Part shown: one piece after another, positions 49,133 through 58,548 of the stretch
How positions within the stretch are numbered: the stretch's first letter is position 1
Layout of the letters: each line of letters begins with the position of its first letter
Source: Bacteroidia bacterium
GTDB lineage: Bacteria; Bacteroidota; Bacteroidia; Chitinophagales; Saprospiraceae
DNA: 64,000 nucleotides
Assembly: GCA_030430845.1 (NCBI GenBank)
Contig: JAUIKE010000006.1
Coordinates: forward strand, 27,033 to 91,032
Reading direction: 5' to 3'
Made by a program: the position numbers and the translations under genes
The notes under the pieces: model-generated
Seen by the model: the letters and a program-made list of their open reading frames with translations, nothing else
Told to the model about the DNA's origin: nothing
Database searches by the model: none

Positions 49133-49999
49133 ATGACAATCAATTACGGAATTTGTCCACTGAGCGTAGTTTCGGTTCGCTCCACACCGGCTTTAAAAGC
49201 AGAGATGCTGACTCAATTACTGTTTGGGGAAGCATTTGAAGTGTTGGAACGGAAAGGCCGTCAGTGGTATCAAGTCCAGTGTCCCTGGGATAAAACCATT
49301 GGCTGGGTGCAAGCAAATCAGGTCAAAGCTATCACACCCTCAGAATTCCGCGATTACCGGACGGACCAGGCCTACAGCCTCGAACTTTTCCAGGCGATCA
49401 TGGGGGACACTGAATTTCTTGCCATACCCTTAGGTTCCAGACTTCCTAATTTTGACGGTCTTCGCTTACAATTGGGAGATCTGTCCTTCACTTTTAGTGG
49501 CCAGGCTGCATTTTCAAATGAAATTAAAAAACCTGTCGAGTTTGTATTAAAAGTAGCGAGGCGTTATTTAAATGCACCTTACCAGTGGGGGGGGAGGTCG
49601 CCCTTCGGCATTGATAGCGCGGGCCTTACACAAATGATCTATAAAATGGCAGGCATCAATTTACCGCGTGTGGCTGACCAGCAAGTCTACTGTGGAGACG
49701 GCGTGGATTTCATAGAACAGGCTCTTCCCGGTGACCTGGCCTTCTTCCAAAACCGCAACGGCCGAATCACTCATACCGGCCTGATCCTTCCAGATGGATT
49801 AATCCTTCATGCCTTCGGTAAGGTCCGCATTGATAAAATTGATCACTTTGGGATATTCGACGAGAGCCAGGGGAAATACACCCACCAACTGAGGCTTGTC
49901 AAGCGCATGTTTGATCAGGACGGCGAGAAAACGGCCATTTTCTGGGACGGCCAGGAGCAGGAGCCACTCCCCAAAACCGTTTCAGTAGAAAATGTATAG
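49133..49999 (+). CDS. SH3 plus NlpC/P60-like protein, catalytic Cys replaced
   Basis: From ATG 49133 the 288-residue protein has SH3-like domains (about 1-60, VSVRSTPALKAEMLTQLLFG; second about 85-125). An NlpC/P60 domain follows (about 140-260): YQWGGRSPFGIDSAGLTQMIYKM, LPGDLAFFQNRNGRITHTGL and ILHAFGKVRID. In active peptidases the motif reads DCSG; here it is DSAG, so the nucleophile position is Ser162. The His (THTGL) is kept. It may be an inactive, cell-wall-binding member. There is no signal peptide. A TAGATTTG box at 49073-49080 is a plausible promoter. TTG 49118 is an alternative start. Confidence 0.82.
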   Translation: MTINYGICPLSVVSVRSTPALKAEMLTQLLFGEAFEVLERKGRQWYQVQCPWDKTIGWVQANQVKAITPSEFRDYRTDQAYSLELFQAIMGDTEFLAIPLGSRLPNFDGLRLQLGDLSFTFSGQAAFSNEIKKPVEFVLKVARRYLNAPYQWGGRSPFGIDSAGLTQMIYKMAGINLPRVADQQVYCGDGVDFIEQALPGDLAFFQNRNGRITHTGLILPDGLILHAFGKVRIDKIDHFGIFDESQGKYTHQLRLVKRMFDQDGEKTAIFWDGQEQEPLPKTVSVENV

Positions 50000-50488
50000 G
50001 CTTTTTTCCTGATTCTAAAATCATTCCATCTTACTTCAAATATTTTGTGTTTTTTAAGCTAAAAGCCGGACACTTCTGGTCCAGAAATTAGAGGAGAAAG
50101 AGGTGTTTTTTGGAGCTTGTAGTTGAGTAAGTGCTTGATGGTGAGGTGGGTGTGATACTGCAATGGGGTGGTTTTTGTGCTATTTTAGACCTCAAAGGTC
50201 TCGAGACCTTTGAGGTCTAAAATTTCGCACAGAAAATATCTTTATTGAAAATCAATTAATTATAAATTTGTTAAAATTAGAATACACAATTCAGTTGGTT
50301 AAAAAAATCTAAAAATCCCATGAGCACCACTTAAATATTTTAAGGCTCTCCCCCTCGCTGGTTATTGTGTTGTTAATCATCAAGCCAGGTATTGAAATTT
50401 TGTCCATTTGTTAATAGAATGCAGTAAGAATTAAAAGAAAAAAAACACAACACCAATTTCAAACACCATTAACCAAAAAAGAATAATT
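50000..50488. other. Gene-free region before the repeat-protein gene
   Basis: About 490 bases, A/T-rich toward the right, contain a 42-bp palindrome (50182-50223). No gene, RNA or clear promoter box is seen. Confidence 0.7.
50182..50223. repeat. Perfect 42-bp palindrome, AGGTCTCGAGACCT core
   Basis: ATTTTAGACCTCAAAGGTCT and the following C mirror exactly across the centre 50202/50203. All 32 bases of the palindrome at 2351-2382 are contained in it. It lies in a long gene-free region, about 180 bases past the NlpC/P60-like gene and 265 before the next gene. Confidence 0.88.
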
Positions 50489-53400
50489 ATGCGATCTATC
50501 ACCAAAATATGGACCCTGCTTGCCCTGCTGATCTTCGCAGCTTCCCTGCAAGCACAAAATCCCATCACCCGACGGGTGAAAGGGGATACGATTCGAAAAA
50601 AATCTGAAGTGGTTTTGACTAATGGACAAGCCAGAGAAAGAGGTGAATCCAAAGATGGTCAACAACAGGCTTCTTTCCAAAAGCAATTTAATGATCTGCT
50701 GAATAAGGCAGATGATGCCGAATCTTTTAACGAAAGAAAAGAATTGCTCCTGAAAGCCAGAGGAATTTGCTTCGACCAACTAAAAAATGATTGTAAAGAT
50801 CTTATTGACGATAAATTAAAAACTGCTTATTCCTCTGAGATTAACCGCCTATTGGCCAAAGCCAATCGCGAGAACGAATATAACGAGAAAATGCACTGGC
50901 TGAATAGCGCTCGTGAACTATGCGAGGCTTCTTTTGTAGCCGGTAGCGATCGATCCAAAGTCCAGGAGGCTTTCAAAGCAGAATATCAGGAGTTGCTCGA
51001 TAAAGGGAACAATAGTAGCTATGATGTAGACCGCCGGATGCGCTATTTCCGCTCGGCCCTGCGCTTTTGTGAAGATTATGGCGCTTTTTGGGGAACCACT
51101 AATTGTAAAGCAAGTATAGATAGAAACATCCAAAGATTATTTGATGATCTGTTAGACCAGGCAGAAGCTGATCCCGATTTAGACGACCAGAAAAGATTAT
51201 TAGAACAGGCCAAGGACCTTTGTAATGAATACCTGCAAAATGGATGCAACCGCACTATTGAACATAGACTTAGAACGATTTATTCTAATTCCCTGGAAAG
51301 AATATTGGAAAAAGCCCGTTCTACCCGGGACTTGAAAGATAAGCTTAGATATTATGCAGATGCAGAAGCCATTTGCCGGGAGGTAAATGCACCTGGAGAC
51401 TGCCAGGAACGGATCGACCAGGAGCGAAATCTGGCTTTTAATGCCAACTTTGATAAACTGTTGGAAGAGATTACCCGAACGGACAATTACGATCGTCAGC
51501 AAGAACTGTTGAAAGAGGCCGAACGATTGATCGCTAAAGGACAATTGCCGGACGAACGCTGGGAGGATATCCGCCAGGTTAAACACCAGGTCCACTATCG
51601 TCAGCTGGAAGATTTGCTCTATCAGCGGGGAGGTTCTTTTGAGTCTCAAATGAGTAGACTCGACCAGGCTGAGGCCATCAACGAGCATTACCTGAGTAAT
51701 ACCTACACTCGTAAAATCCAGGAACGCAAAGTGGTTTTGATTACCGATGAGATCAATTCTGTACTTCGATACGAGAACCGCCCTTTCCAGGAACGGATCG
51801 ACCGGCTGGATTATGCCGAACAATTAACGCAGCAGCTCAATCGACGCCATCGTTATCAATTACTTCCAAAAATTGCCGAGGAACGTGATCGGATCGTTTG
51901 GATCGAATATGATGCCCTGGTACAGACAGCCAGAACAGAGCGCCACCTGGATGCCAAGGTCGGCCGATATGAAGAAGCCATCCGATTTTGTGCCAATTAT
52001 ATAGGCGAAACTGCTACACGCGGCGGTTGTGATCAATTGCAACAAGAACGACAGGATGTAGTGAGGGATGTTTATCAAAATATGATTGCAGACGCCAAAA
52101 TGGAAATGCGTGCCGGCGGTTTTGAAAAAGCAATGGGAACCCTCTCATTAGCAGGGGAGGTTTATCAGAAATATGGAAATGACCTGATCAATGAAATGCC
52201 GATATCTGCAGCTTATCAGCAGCTGTACAATGAGTTTTTACTAAGTGCAAAAGAATACACCACTAAGGGGAACTATCATCAAGCCAGGTTACTTTTACAG
52301 GATGCTCAGAAATTAGAGGATGGCAATTACTGGGTGGTCGGTTCTAATAACCCAATTCAGGGGCAGTTGGAAGAGATTGACCGGCTGGAGATGGACCAGA
52401 AATTGGGCCAGCTGGAAACTATGATTTACAAATCTGACCAAACGGAGAACTTATTACAATTGCTGGAAGAAAGTTGCGAGTTGTATACCATTAACCGACC
52501 CGTTTATAACTCAAGGCACACTACACGGCTTAGCCAACTGTATAATTCAACTTTGGAGCAAAGCCTGAAGAAGGCGCTACAGGATATTCAATACCAGCGC
52601 TATCCAAATGCACGCACTATTTTGGTCCAATTAAAAGCACTTTCAGATCGATACGGTGAATTCGGAAATTCAATGACCATCAAGAACGGCATCGATAATG
52701 GATTTTACCAGTGGTATGCTAAACAAATGGACAAGATCGAATCAAACCTTAAAAGCAATGTGAATCGGTCGGCCGCTACCGCTCAACTGAACGAGTTGTA
52801 CAGCCGGATGAATGAGGATCAGTTTGTAAAACCAGTAAACGGAACAGCGTCCAGGATGCTGCGCTTGTTTCATGAGGTATTTGACAGTTATCAGACTAGT
52901 ATATTGTCTAAACTTCAGCGAGACGATTTTAATACCCAGAACGAAGAGCAAGAATTGGATGTTTTTTACCGAAATCATACCAATATTTTTACACAGGAAG
53001 AATACGATCGGGCCAAGTCAGGGATCTCTTTTGCCGCCCAATACGAAAAGGCCTGGTGGTACCAGGATAAGGAGCAATATCGCCTGGCGTTGGATCAATG
53101 GTTAGGAGCTTTAAATCAGGCTATTTATGCGCCGGCCAACTATCAAAAAGCAAACCTGGCTACTGAAATTAAAGACAACAGAAATGCAGCCTACGCAGCC
53201 GAGATTAACCGTCAATTGAATCTGATCCGCCGGGACGGATACCAGCAAAATCGCATTAACGCCTATCGTGACCTACAGGCCTTTATGGATAGGTATCAAT
53301 TACCAGTGTCCGCCTATGTTTTGGAAGATATTAAATCTTTGAAAGAAGAAATTTTCGGCGATATCTGTACCCAAAGAAGCCAGCAGTTCTTCTTCAAGTT

Positions 53401-54022
53401 GGAGTCAGGAGATGATGCTATTCGACAAAATAATTACACAGCTGCTTTGAAATTCTATCAGGAGGCGGAAGGCCTGGCCGCCGAATTCCCTGAATGTGGA
53501 ATCGATATAGGACTGGTACGGACTAAGATTGCTAATTATGAGGCAGCCAGTGTTTTTCAACAGAAAAAAATGGCACTTGACCAATTGCAGGACAAAATCT
53601 ATTCCAGTCGCAACGAAAGCGATTTCAGGGCTTATCAAAATGCTTATCAGGAATTGAGTGATTTTTATAACGAAAAAATAATAAATAAGGGCTTCCATCT
53701 GAACCTGGTTCCATATCAGCGGAAAGTGGTCCAGATCCGTAACAATGAATTCTGGAGCTACGTCCTTTGGACGCAGTGTACCGATCGCAGCCAGCTGTCT
53801 TTCACAACTGAATTGCTCAGCGAGTTAGTCCGCGACAAAAGCTTCCCAGGAGCAGCCCTGGATGACCTGGCCGCTAAAATGGCTACTCAGAACTATAAAG
53901 TTTTCGGAGGAAGCAATTACAAGGATACTTTCCAGTATTTCGACCTGTCAGACTTAAGAAAAAACAAGCGATTTAAAAATTTCAAAAAAGCATATAAGAA
54001 GCAGTACAAAAGAGTCTCTTAA
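50489..54022 (+). CDS. Large exported helical-repeat protein with conserved Cys pairs
   Basis: The 1177-residue protein has a signal peptide (IWTLLALLIFAASLQAQ). From about residue 66 it consists of tandem, mostly helical units of about 51-52 residues, each starting (L/I)L-x-K/Q-A and containing ...LLxxARxxC. Five or six units have a second Cys 8-13 residues on (for example ICFDQLKNDC, FCEDYGAFWGTTNC, LCNEYLQNGC, ICREVNAPGDC, FCANYIGETATRGGC), suggesting a disulfide in the periplasm. The repeats decay toward the C-terminus and there is no sorting domain. I know no family; TPR/Sel1-like alpha-solenoids are the nearest analogy. It is transcribed alone. Confidence 0.85.
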   Translation: MRSITKIWTLLALLIFAASLQAQNPITRRVKGDTIRKKSEVVLTNGQARERGESKDGQQQASFQKQFNDLLNKADDAESFNERKELLLKARGICFDQLKNDCKDLIDDKLKTAYSSEINRLLAKANRENEYNEKMHWLNSARELCEASFVAGSDRSKVQEAFKAEYQELLDKGNNSSYDVDRRMRYFRSALRFCEDYGAFWGTTNCKASIDRNIQRLFDDLLDQAEADPDLDDQKRLLEQAKDLCNEYLQNGCNRTIEHRLRTIYSNSLERILEKARSTRDLKDKLRYYADAEAICREVNAPGDCQERIDQERNLAFNANFDKLLEEITRTDNYDRQQELLKEAERLIAKGQLPDERWEDIRQVKHQVHYRQLEDLLYQRGGSFESQMSRLDQAEAINEHYLSNTYTRKIQERKVVLITDEINSVLRYENRPFQERIDRLDYAEQLTQQLNRRHRYQLLPKIAEERDRIVWIEYDALVQTARTERHLDAKVGRYEEAIRFCANYIGETATRGGCDQLQQERQDVVRDVYQNMIADAKMEMRAGGFEKAMGTLSLAGEVYQKYGNDLINEMPISAAYQQLYNEFLLSAKEYTTKGNYHQARLLLQDAQKLEDGNYWVVGSNNPIQGQLEEIDRLEMDQKLGQLETMIYKSDQTENLLQLLEESCELYTINRPVYNSRHTTRLSQLYNSTLEQSLKKALQDIQYQRYPNARTILVQLKALSDRYGEFGNSMTIKNGIDNGFYQWYAKQMDKIESNLKSNVNRSAATAQLNELYSRMNEDQFVKPVNGTASRMLRLFHEVFDSYQTSILSKLQRDDFNTQNEEQELDVFYRNHTNIFTQEEYDRAKSGISFAAQYEKAWWYQDKEQYRLALDQWLGALNQAIYAPANYQKANLATEIKDNRNAAYAAEINRQLNLIRRDGYQQNRINAYRDLQAFMDRYQLPVSAYVLEDIKSLKEEIFGDICTQRSQQFFFKLESGDDAIRQNNYTAALKFYQEAEGLAAEFPECGIDIGLVRTKIANYEAASVFQQKKMALDQLQDKIYSSRNESDFRAYQNAYQELSDFYNEKIINKGFHLNLVPYQRKVVQIRNNEFWSYVLWTQCTDRSQLSFTTELLSELVRDKSFPGAALDDLAAKMATQNYKVFGGSNYKDTFQYFDLSDLRKNKRFKNFKKAYKKQYKRVS

Positions 54023-54064
54023 ATGAAAGAAGAGGCCGACTCGTCGGCCTCTTCTTTCATTTAA
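54019..54064. terminator. 22-bp perfect bidirectional terminator
   Basis: TTAAATGAAAGAAGAGGCCG plus AC pairs exactly with 54043-54064 around TC. It contains the stop codons of both convergent genes. Confidence 0.8.
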
Positions 54065-54926
54065 GTACCATTTGCATTTGTTTTCTAAACTCAGGTACCC
54101 TGCTCATAGCAATATCAATACTCGTATCATCCTTCAGCAACAGGTAAGGACTTTTAGTAAAAAACACTTCTTTGATCTCATCCATGTTGACAATAGCCGT
54201 TCGATGTACCCGAACAAACTTTTCGGTAGGCAGGATGTTTTCCATTTTTTTCATAGAACTCCTCAAAACATGCTTGCGGCGGTCTTTCGTAAAAATTTTC
54301 ACACAGTAATTATCCGAACCGATCCAGGAAATGTCTTGTACGGGGATGAAGCGCACTTTTTTACCCACTTTTACCGTAATAATGCTGGCATCTTCCGGTT
54401 CAGAGGTTTTTAATTTCTGGTAGGCCTTCCTATTCGTTTCGCGTAAGGATTTTAAGCTTTGAATTTGAAGAACCAGTTTTTTGGTGCTGATATAATACCT
54501 TGTAAAAAGGGCGAGACAAAGGTAGGCTATCAAAAAAATGGGGCCTTTTTGGAAGATAAAAAAGGTAATGTTCTCTAAAAGAATAGCCGTATTAACAGCC
54601 TGCTCATTAATGTAAAGGGATATAAGGCTGATTAATAGGGTGTCAACCAGGATCAGGCTGAAAATAATTATGCCGAATATGCCAATTTTTAGGCCGTCGA
54701 GTGTTTGGTGAGCCGTTTGCTCACTGTATCTAACCAGAAACAAAGCTGTGAAGGCCCATACCAGCCATCGATAAGAGTGGGCCCAGAAAAGATCCAGGAC
54801 GCTGATCGTTTCCTCACCAGCCAGTTCGAAAGTCGTAATGTAGTAATGCTGCTGGAGGGATTCAAAGATGATCAGGGCAAGCAATATGCCGATACCCGTA
54901 AAGATTTTTGTTACATTATTTCCCAT
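54057..54926 (-). CDS. Membrane-bound LytTR transcriptional regulator
   Basis: The 289-residue protein has four membrane helices (about 10-160, IFTGIGILLALIIFESLQ onward), a short linker with coiled-coil character, and a C-terminal LytTR DNA-binding domain (about 185-285): KVGKKVRFIPVQDISWIGSDNYCV, MKKMENILPTEKFVRVHRTAIVNMDEI. LytTR proteins bind DNA through beta-strands; here the sensor would be the membrane part. No kinase is adjacent. It lies 93 bases downstream of the antiporter gene start on the same strand. Confidence 0.85.
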   Translation of the reverse strand: MGNNVTKIFTGIGILLALIIFESLQQHYYITTFELAGEETISVLDLFWAHSYRWLVWAFTALFLVRYSEQTAHQTLDGLKIGIFGIIIFSLILVDTLLISLISLYINEQAVNTAILLENITFFIFQKGPIFLIAYLCLALFTRYYISTKKLVLQIQSLKSLRETNRKAYQKLKTSEPEDASIITVKVGKKVRFIPVQDISWIGSDNYCVKIFTKDRRKHVLRSSMKKMENILPTEKFVRVHRTAIVNMDEIKEVFFTKSPYLLLKDDTSIDIAMSRVPEFRKQMQMVLK

Positions 54927-55019
54927 AATTCATTGATATGTATTCATCCAGCAGAAAAATACGGCTTTCATAAGCAAAAAAATGAAGCCAGACTGTTGTT
55001 GAGCTTTTTTTAACAAAAA

Positions 55020-56276
55020 TCAGGCTACAGATTCTTTTGTGACCCGCTTCACCAGTCTTCCGACCGTCAACCCCTGAACAACAATAGAGAAAATGACGAC
55101 AATGTAGGTCATCGTCAACAACAGATCTCTTGGCATATCACTAGTGAGTGCCAGGGCCAGTGCAATGGATATTCCGCCACGTAAGCCTCCCCAGGTCATG
55201 ATGAGGTTGGTTTTAGGGATAAAATCGAGTTGCCGTTCCATGATCTTGATCGGGATGCTCAAGGCGATGAAACGACCAAGCAGAACAATGGGAATGGCGA
55301 TTAAACCGGCAATAATAAAATTGAAATTAAACGGTAAAATAACGATCTCTAATCCGATCAAAACGAAGAGTACGGCATTGAGGAGTACATCCAGAAGCTC
55401 CCAGAACTGATCGACATACTTTTCGGTCACTTCCGACATTGAGCTGGTGCGGAAGCGGTCGTGCCCGATCATCAAGCCGGCAATAACCATCGCCAGCGGG
55501 CCGGAAAAATGAAGCTTAGAGGCCAGAAAATATCCTCCCATCACCAAAGCCAGCGTAACCAGCACCTCTACCTCGTAATTGTCAATGGTTCTCATCAGAT
55601 AATAGGCTACAAAACCAAGTACTAAACCTAACAGCACGCCTCCTCCGACTTCTTCCGCAAAAAGGGTGGCAATTTCTGAAAAGCCCATTTCGGCTCCATG
55701 TCCGCCGCCACCGGCTAGTTCGTAAATGGTAATAAAGATCACCACGCCAATCCCATCATTGAACAAGCTTTCCCCCGCAATCTTGGTCTCTAGTTGTTTG
55801 GGTACCCCGGCCTGCTTGAGAATGCCCAAAACGGCAATCGGGTCGGTTGGCGAAATCAGGGCGCCGAACAATAAGCAATAAATAAAGGGCTGTGGTAGGC
55901 CTATTAAACTAAGCGCTCCGTATACCAAACCTCCAATTAAAAAGGTAGAGATGAGTACCCCCACCGTCGCAAAAATAATAATGGGCCACCGCTGAGCCTT
56001 CAATTGCTGGAAGTTTATATGCAAAGCGCCCGCAAAAAGCAGAAAACTCAGCATCCCTTCCATCAAAAGGGTCCGAAAATCAATTTGGCTGACCAGGTCC
56101 TTTTCCCACTCTGCAAAGCCTTTAAACTGAGTGTCCACGGCCATTAAGCCTAAAGAGAACAGAATGGAAATAACCATGAGCCCAATGGTGTTGGGCAGTT
56201 TTAAGAAACGGACGTTCACATATCCGAAAATAGCAGCTAAAACAATCAAGGTAACGGCAATAGCGTAGTAATCCAT
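55020..56276 (-). CDS. Sodium/proton antiporter, CPA1 family
   Basis: The 418-residue protein has about twelve to thirteen helices. The CPA1 hallmark ND is in [20 protein letters not shown] (about 167-186). [20 protein letters not shown] and [18 protein letters not shown] match NhaP/NHE signatures. It exchanges Na+ (or K+) for protons across the inner membrane, expected in a marine bacterium. There is no C-terminal regulatory tail. Single gene. Confidence 0.92.
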   Translation of the reverse strand: MDYYAIAVTLIVLAAIFGYVNVRFLKLPNTIGLMVISILFSLGLMAVDTQFKGFAEWEKDLVSQIDFRTLLMEGMLSFLLFAGALHINFQQLKAQRWPIIIFATVGVLISTFLIGGLVYGALSLIGLPQPFIYCLLFGALISPTDPIAVLGILKQAGVPKQLETKIAGESLFNDGIGVVIFITIYELAGGGGHGAEMGFSEIATLFAEEVGGGVLLGLVLGFVAYYLMRTIDNYEVEVLVTLALVMGGYFLASKLHFSGPLAMVIAGLMIGHDRFRTSSMSEVTEKYVDQFWELLDVLLNAVLFVLIGLEIVILPFNFNFIIAGLIAIPIVLLGRFIALSIPIKIMERQLDFIPKTNLIMTWGGLRGGISIALALALTSDMPRDLLLTMTYIVVIFSIVVQGLTVGRLVKRVTKESVA

Positions 56277-56363
56277 GTGCTGGTAACTTTGTTTTTTCTG
56301 AATCGGAAAATATAATAAAAATTAACAACGCTTACCAAGCTTGGTTCCCAAAATTTCACCTAC

Positions 56364-57635
56364 TTATTTTTCTTGTTGAATTGAAGTTTTTTCTTCAACC
56401 TCACCCTCCGCAGAGCGAATGACCAATTCATATTTACCTGGAAACAAAAATAAACTTTCGGCTCCGCTGTGTACCACAAACTGGTCGGCTGGAATCCTTT
56501 CCCCTTCTTCTTCTGCATAAAATGCTTGAACGAGCTGTCCTTTTTTTAACTCAAACCGATCAAGCTTAAAAGCTTTCCTTCGCCCGTTCAGGGTATAAAA
56601 ATCAGGACGATCATGAATACGTTTTGAGCGAGGGTGAAAAACATTGATGTCTATAAAAGTGGAGGTCGTGTATGGAAGCTCCTGTTTAAACCCAACAACA
56701 GGCGCCTGCGGAGCTAATCGGTCGGCCACTGTTTGGTAGATCTTTCCTTCATAGGCGATGTTCCCATGTTCATTTAAGCGGGTTTGTTCAATGCAGTAGG
56801 GTTCGATACCCGTCATTTCCTGGAAAAATTGAGCCATTTTTTTCCAGCTGTTACGGCTTCCTTTATCAATATGTGCATAGCCGGCATAAACGAATAATTT
56901 AGCATCCGGATCTTTTTCTAATACTCGCTGTTGGAGGTTCAAAGCCTGAATGGAGTCCCGGAACGAATTGCAAAAAAAGCGATCGCTGGACTGCCCGCGA
57001 TCACATTCTTGTTCGTTTTCATAGGGGATGAGTTTGTAACCCAATCGAATGGCTTCCCGAAGCATCTCACCAAATAGGGGTTCTCTGGAATAAAAGCCAC
57101 TATTTAGGTCAGGGTAGCCTTGCTCATTGATGTCTTTTCCGGCACCTAGGGTTTCCAATGCAAAGTACCTAAAACCCTTTTGATATAGGCCCTCCAGAAG
57201 CTCTGTCGCAAAGGCCCGGTGGTGAGGTATATGATGCGCCTCATTGATCATGATGACCTGTTTCTGATCTGCAAGCTTCAGTATGTGTGCTTTGGCATCA
57301 GTAAACGCATAGTCTTTTATAAATTCAGGATCGTATTCTGCTTGTCCTTCCCGGTTTGGAGCCCCAAAGCGAGACCGGCTGGCTTCCAGTGCTTTTTCGT
57401 ATTCTCCGGCAAAAGAATAATAGGTCATCAGGGCTTGCGCCATGGTGCCATGTGCCATTTGATCGCTGCTGTCGTATTCGATTTTTTGTAAAGAAAGCAG
57501 TGGAGCCAGGTAGTTCTCCGGATCTTCCTCTAAGCTTTGAAAAGCAATGTTAAAAGCTTGATAAGCTTCGCTTTGTGCGGATAAATAAAAACTTAGGATA
57601 GCCAGTACTGTAGTAGCTACAATTGATTTTTTCAT
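56364..57635 (-). CDS. Exported ChaN/EreA-like domain protein
   Basis: The 423-residue protein has a signal peptide (MKKSIVATTVLAILSFYLSAQ). After an N-terminal helical region it has DQKQVIMINEAHHIPHHRAFATELLEGLYQKGFRYFALETLG, which matches the conserved core (E-H...H-R...E) of the ChaN/EreA superfamily of haem-binding or esterase-like proteins. KLFVYAGYAHIDKG supplies a further histidine. The C-terminal 110 residues form a beta-rich part. The substrate is unknown. It starts 158 bases from divergent yebC. Confidence 0.75.
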   Translation of the reverse strand: MKKSIVATTVLAILSFYLSAQSEAYQAFNIAFQSLEEDPENYLAPLLSLQKIEYDSSDQMAHGTMAQALMTYYSFAGEYEKALEASRSRFGAPNREGQAEYDPEFIKDYAFTDAKAHILKLADQKQVIMINEAHHIPHHRAFATELLEGLYQKGFRYFALETLGAGKDINEQGYPDLNSGFYSREPLFGEMLREAIRLGYKLIPYENEQECDRGQSSDRFFCNSFRDSIQALNLQQRVLEKDPDAKLFVYAGYAHIDKGSRNSWKKMAQFFQEMTGIEPYCIEQTRLNEHGNIAYEGKIYQTVADRLAPQAPVVGFKQELPYTTSTFIDINVFHPRSKRIHDRPDFYTLNGRRKAFKLDRFELKKGQLVQAFYAEEEGERIPADQFVVHSGAESLFLFPGKYELVIRSAEGEVEEKTSIQQEK

Positions 57636-57752
57636 ATAGTTGGTAGTTTTTCGTTTTTGGGAAAGATGAGGGAATGGAAAATTATGGCGGTAAGAGCTAT
57701 TATAATTTTCTATTTTATTTAATTTTTACCTGACAATAATTCCACAAATCCT

Positions 57753-57760
57753 TATTTTTG
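57753..57760 (+). promoter_or_regulatory. -7 promoter box (TATTTTTG) before yebC
   Basis: TATTTTTG fits TAnnTTTG, 32 bases before the start codon. No TTG at the expected -33 distance is seen. Confidence 0.4.
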
Positions 57761-57792
57761 TGCCCTAATCATAAAACTGAAACAAAGCACTT

Positions 57793-58503
57793 ATGGGAAG
57801 AGCATTTGAATATCGGAGAGCCGCCAAGGAGAAACGCTGGGACAAAATGTCTAAGCTGTTTCCCAAATTAGCCAAAGCCATTACGGTAGCCGCTAAAGAA
57901 GGAGGCCCCGATCCGGAGATGAACTCAGCTCTGCGTACCGCCATACAGAACGCCAAATCTCAAAACTTACCAAAGGCGAATATCGAGGCCGCTATTGATC
58001 GGGCGACTGGAAAGGATGCGGTCGATTATACCGAGTTGACGTATGAAGGGAAAGGCCCGCATGGCGTGATGGTGATCGTCGAATGTGCGACCGACAATAC
58101 CAACCGAACGGTCGCTAATGTAAAAGCAATCTTTAGCAAAGCAGGGGGTGAAATGGTGCCTTCCGGCTCCCTTGAATTTCTGTTTAACCGGAAAGCTTCT
58201 TTCCAATTCCCCAAACCGGAGGGCATAGACCTGGAAGAACTGGAATTCGAACTCATCGATGCAGGATTGGAGGAGATCGAGGAGAATGATGGGGTGCTGT
58301 ATGTCTACGGAGATTACAAAAGCTTCGGCAGCCTGAACAGCGCTTTCGAAGAAAAAGGCATTGAAATGACCAAATCGGGCCTGGAGTGGCTGCCGGTCAG
58401 CCCCGTCGAATTTTCAGAAGAGCAAATGGAAGAGATTGAAAAGATGCTCGACAAGCTGGAAGATGACGATGATGTGCAAGCGGTGTTTACAAACATTGCT
58501 TAA
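57793..58503 (+). CDS. YebC/PmpR family protein
   Basis: The 236-residue protein begins [20 protein letters not shown], followed by [24 protein letters not shown] and [26 protein letters not shown], the classical three-domain TACO1/YebC family. DNVNRT-type [20 protein letters not shown] and [15 protein letters not shown] are also present. Recent work on the family points to relief of ribosome stalling at proline stretches; older work describes transcriptional regulation. It is a single gene with a TAnnTTTG box upstream. Confidence 0.95.
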   Translation: MGRAFEYRRAAKEKRWDKMSKLFPKLAKAITVAAKEGGPDPEMNSALRTAIQNAKSQNLPKANIEAAIDRATGKDAVDYTELTYEGKGPHGVMVIVECATDNTNRTVANVKAIFSKAGGEMVPSGSLEFLFNRKASFQFPKPEGIDLEELEFELIDAGLEEIEENDGVLYVYGDYKSFGSLNSAFEEKGIEMTKSGLEWLPVSPVEFSEEQMEEIEKMLDKLEDDDDVQAVFTNIA

Positions 58504-58507
58504 ATTT

Positions 58508-58538
58508 GTTTACCAGGGGCCACCAGCCCCTGGTAAAC
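58508..58538. terminator. 13-bp hairpin between yebC and the DUF4249 gene
   Basis: GTTTACCAGGGGC pairs exactly with 58526-58538 around CACCA, between convergent genes. Confidence 0.7.
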
Positions 58539-58548
58539 ACTACCACTT

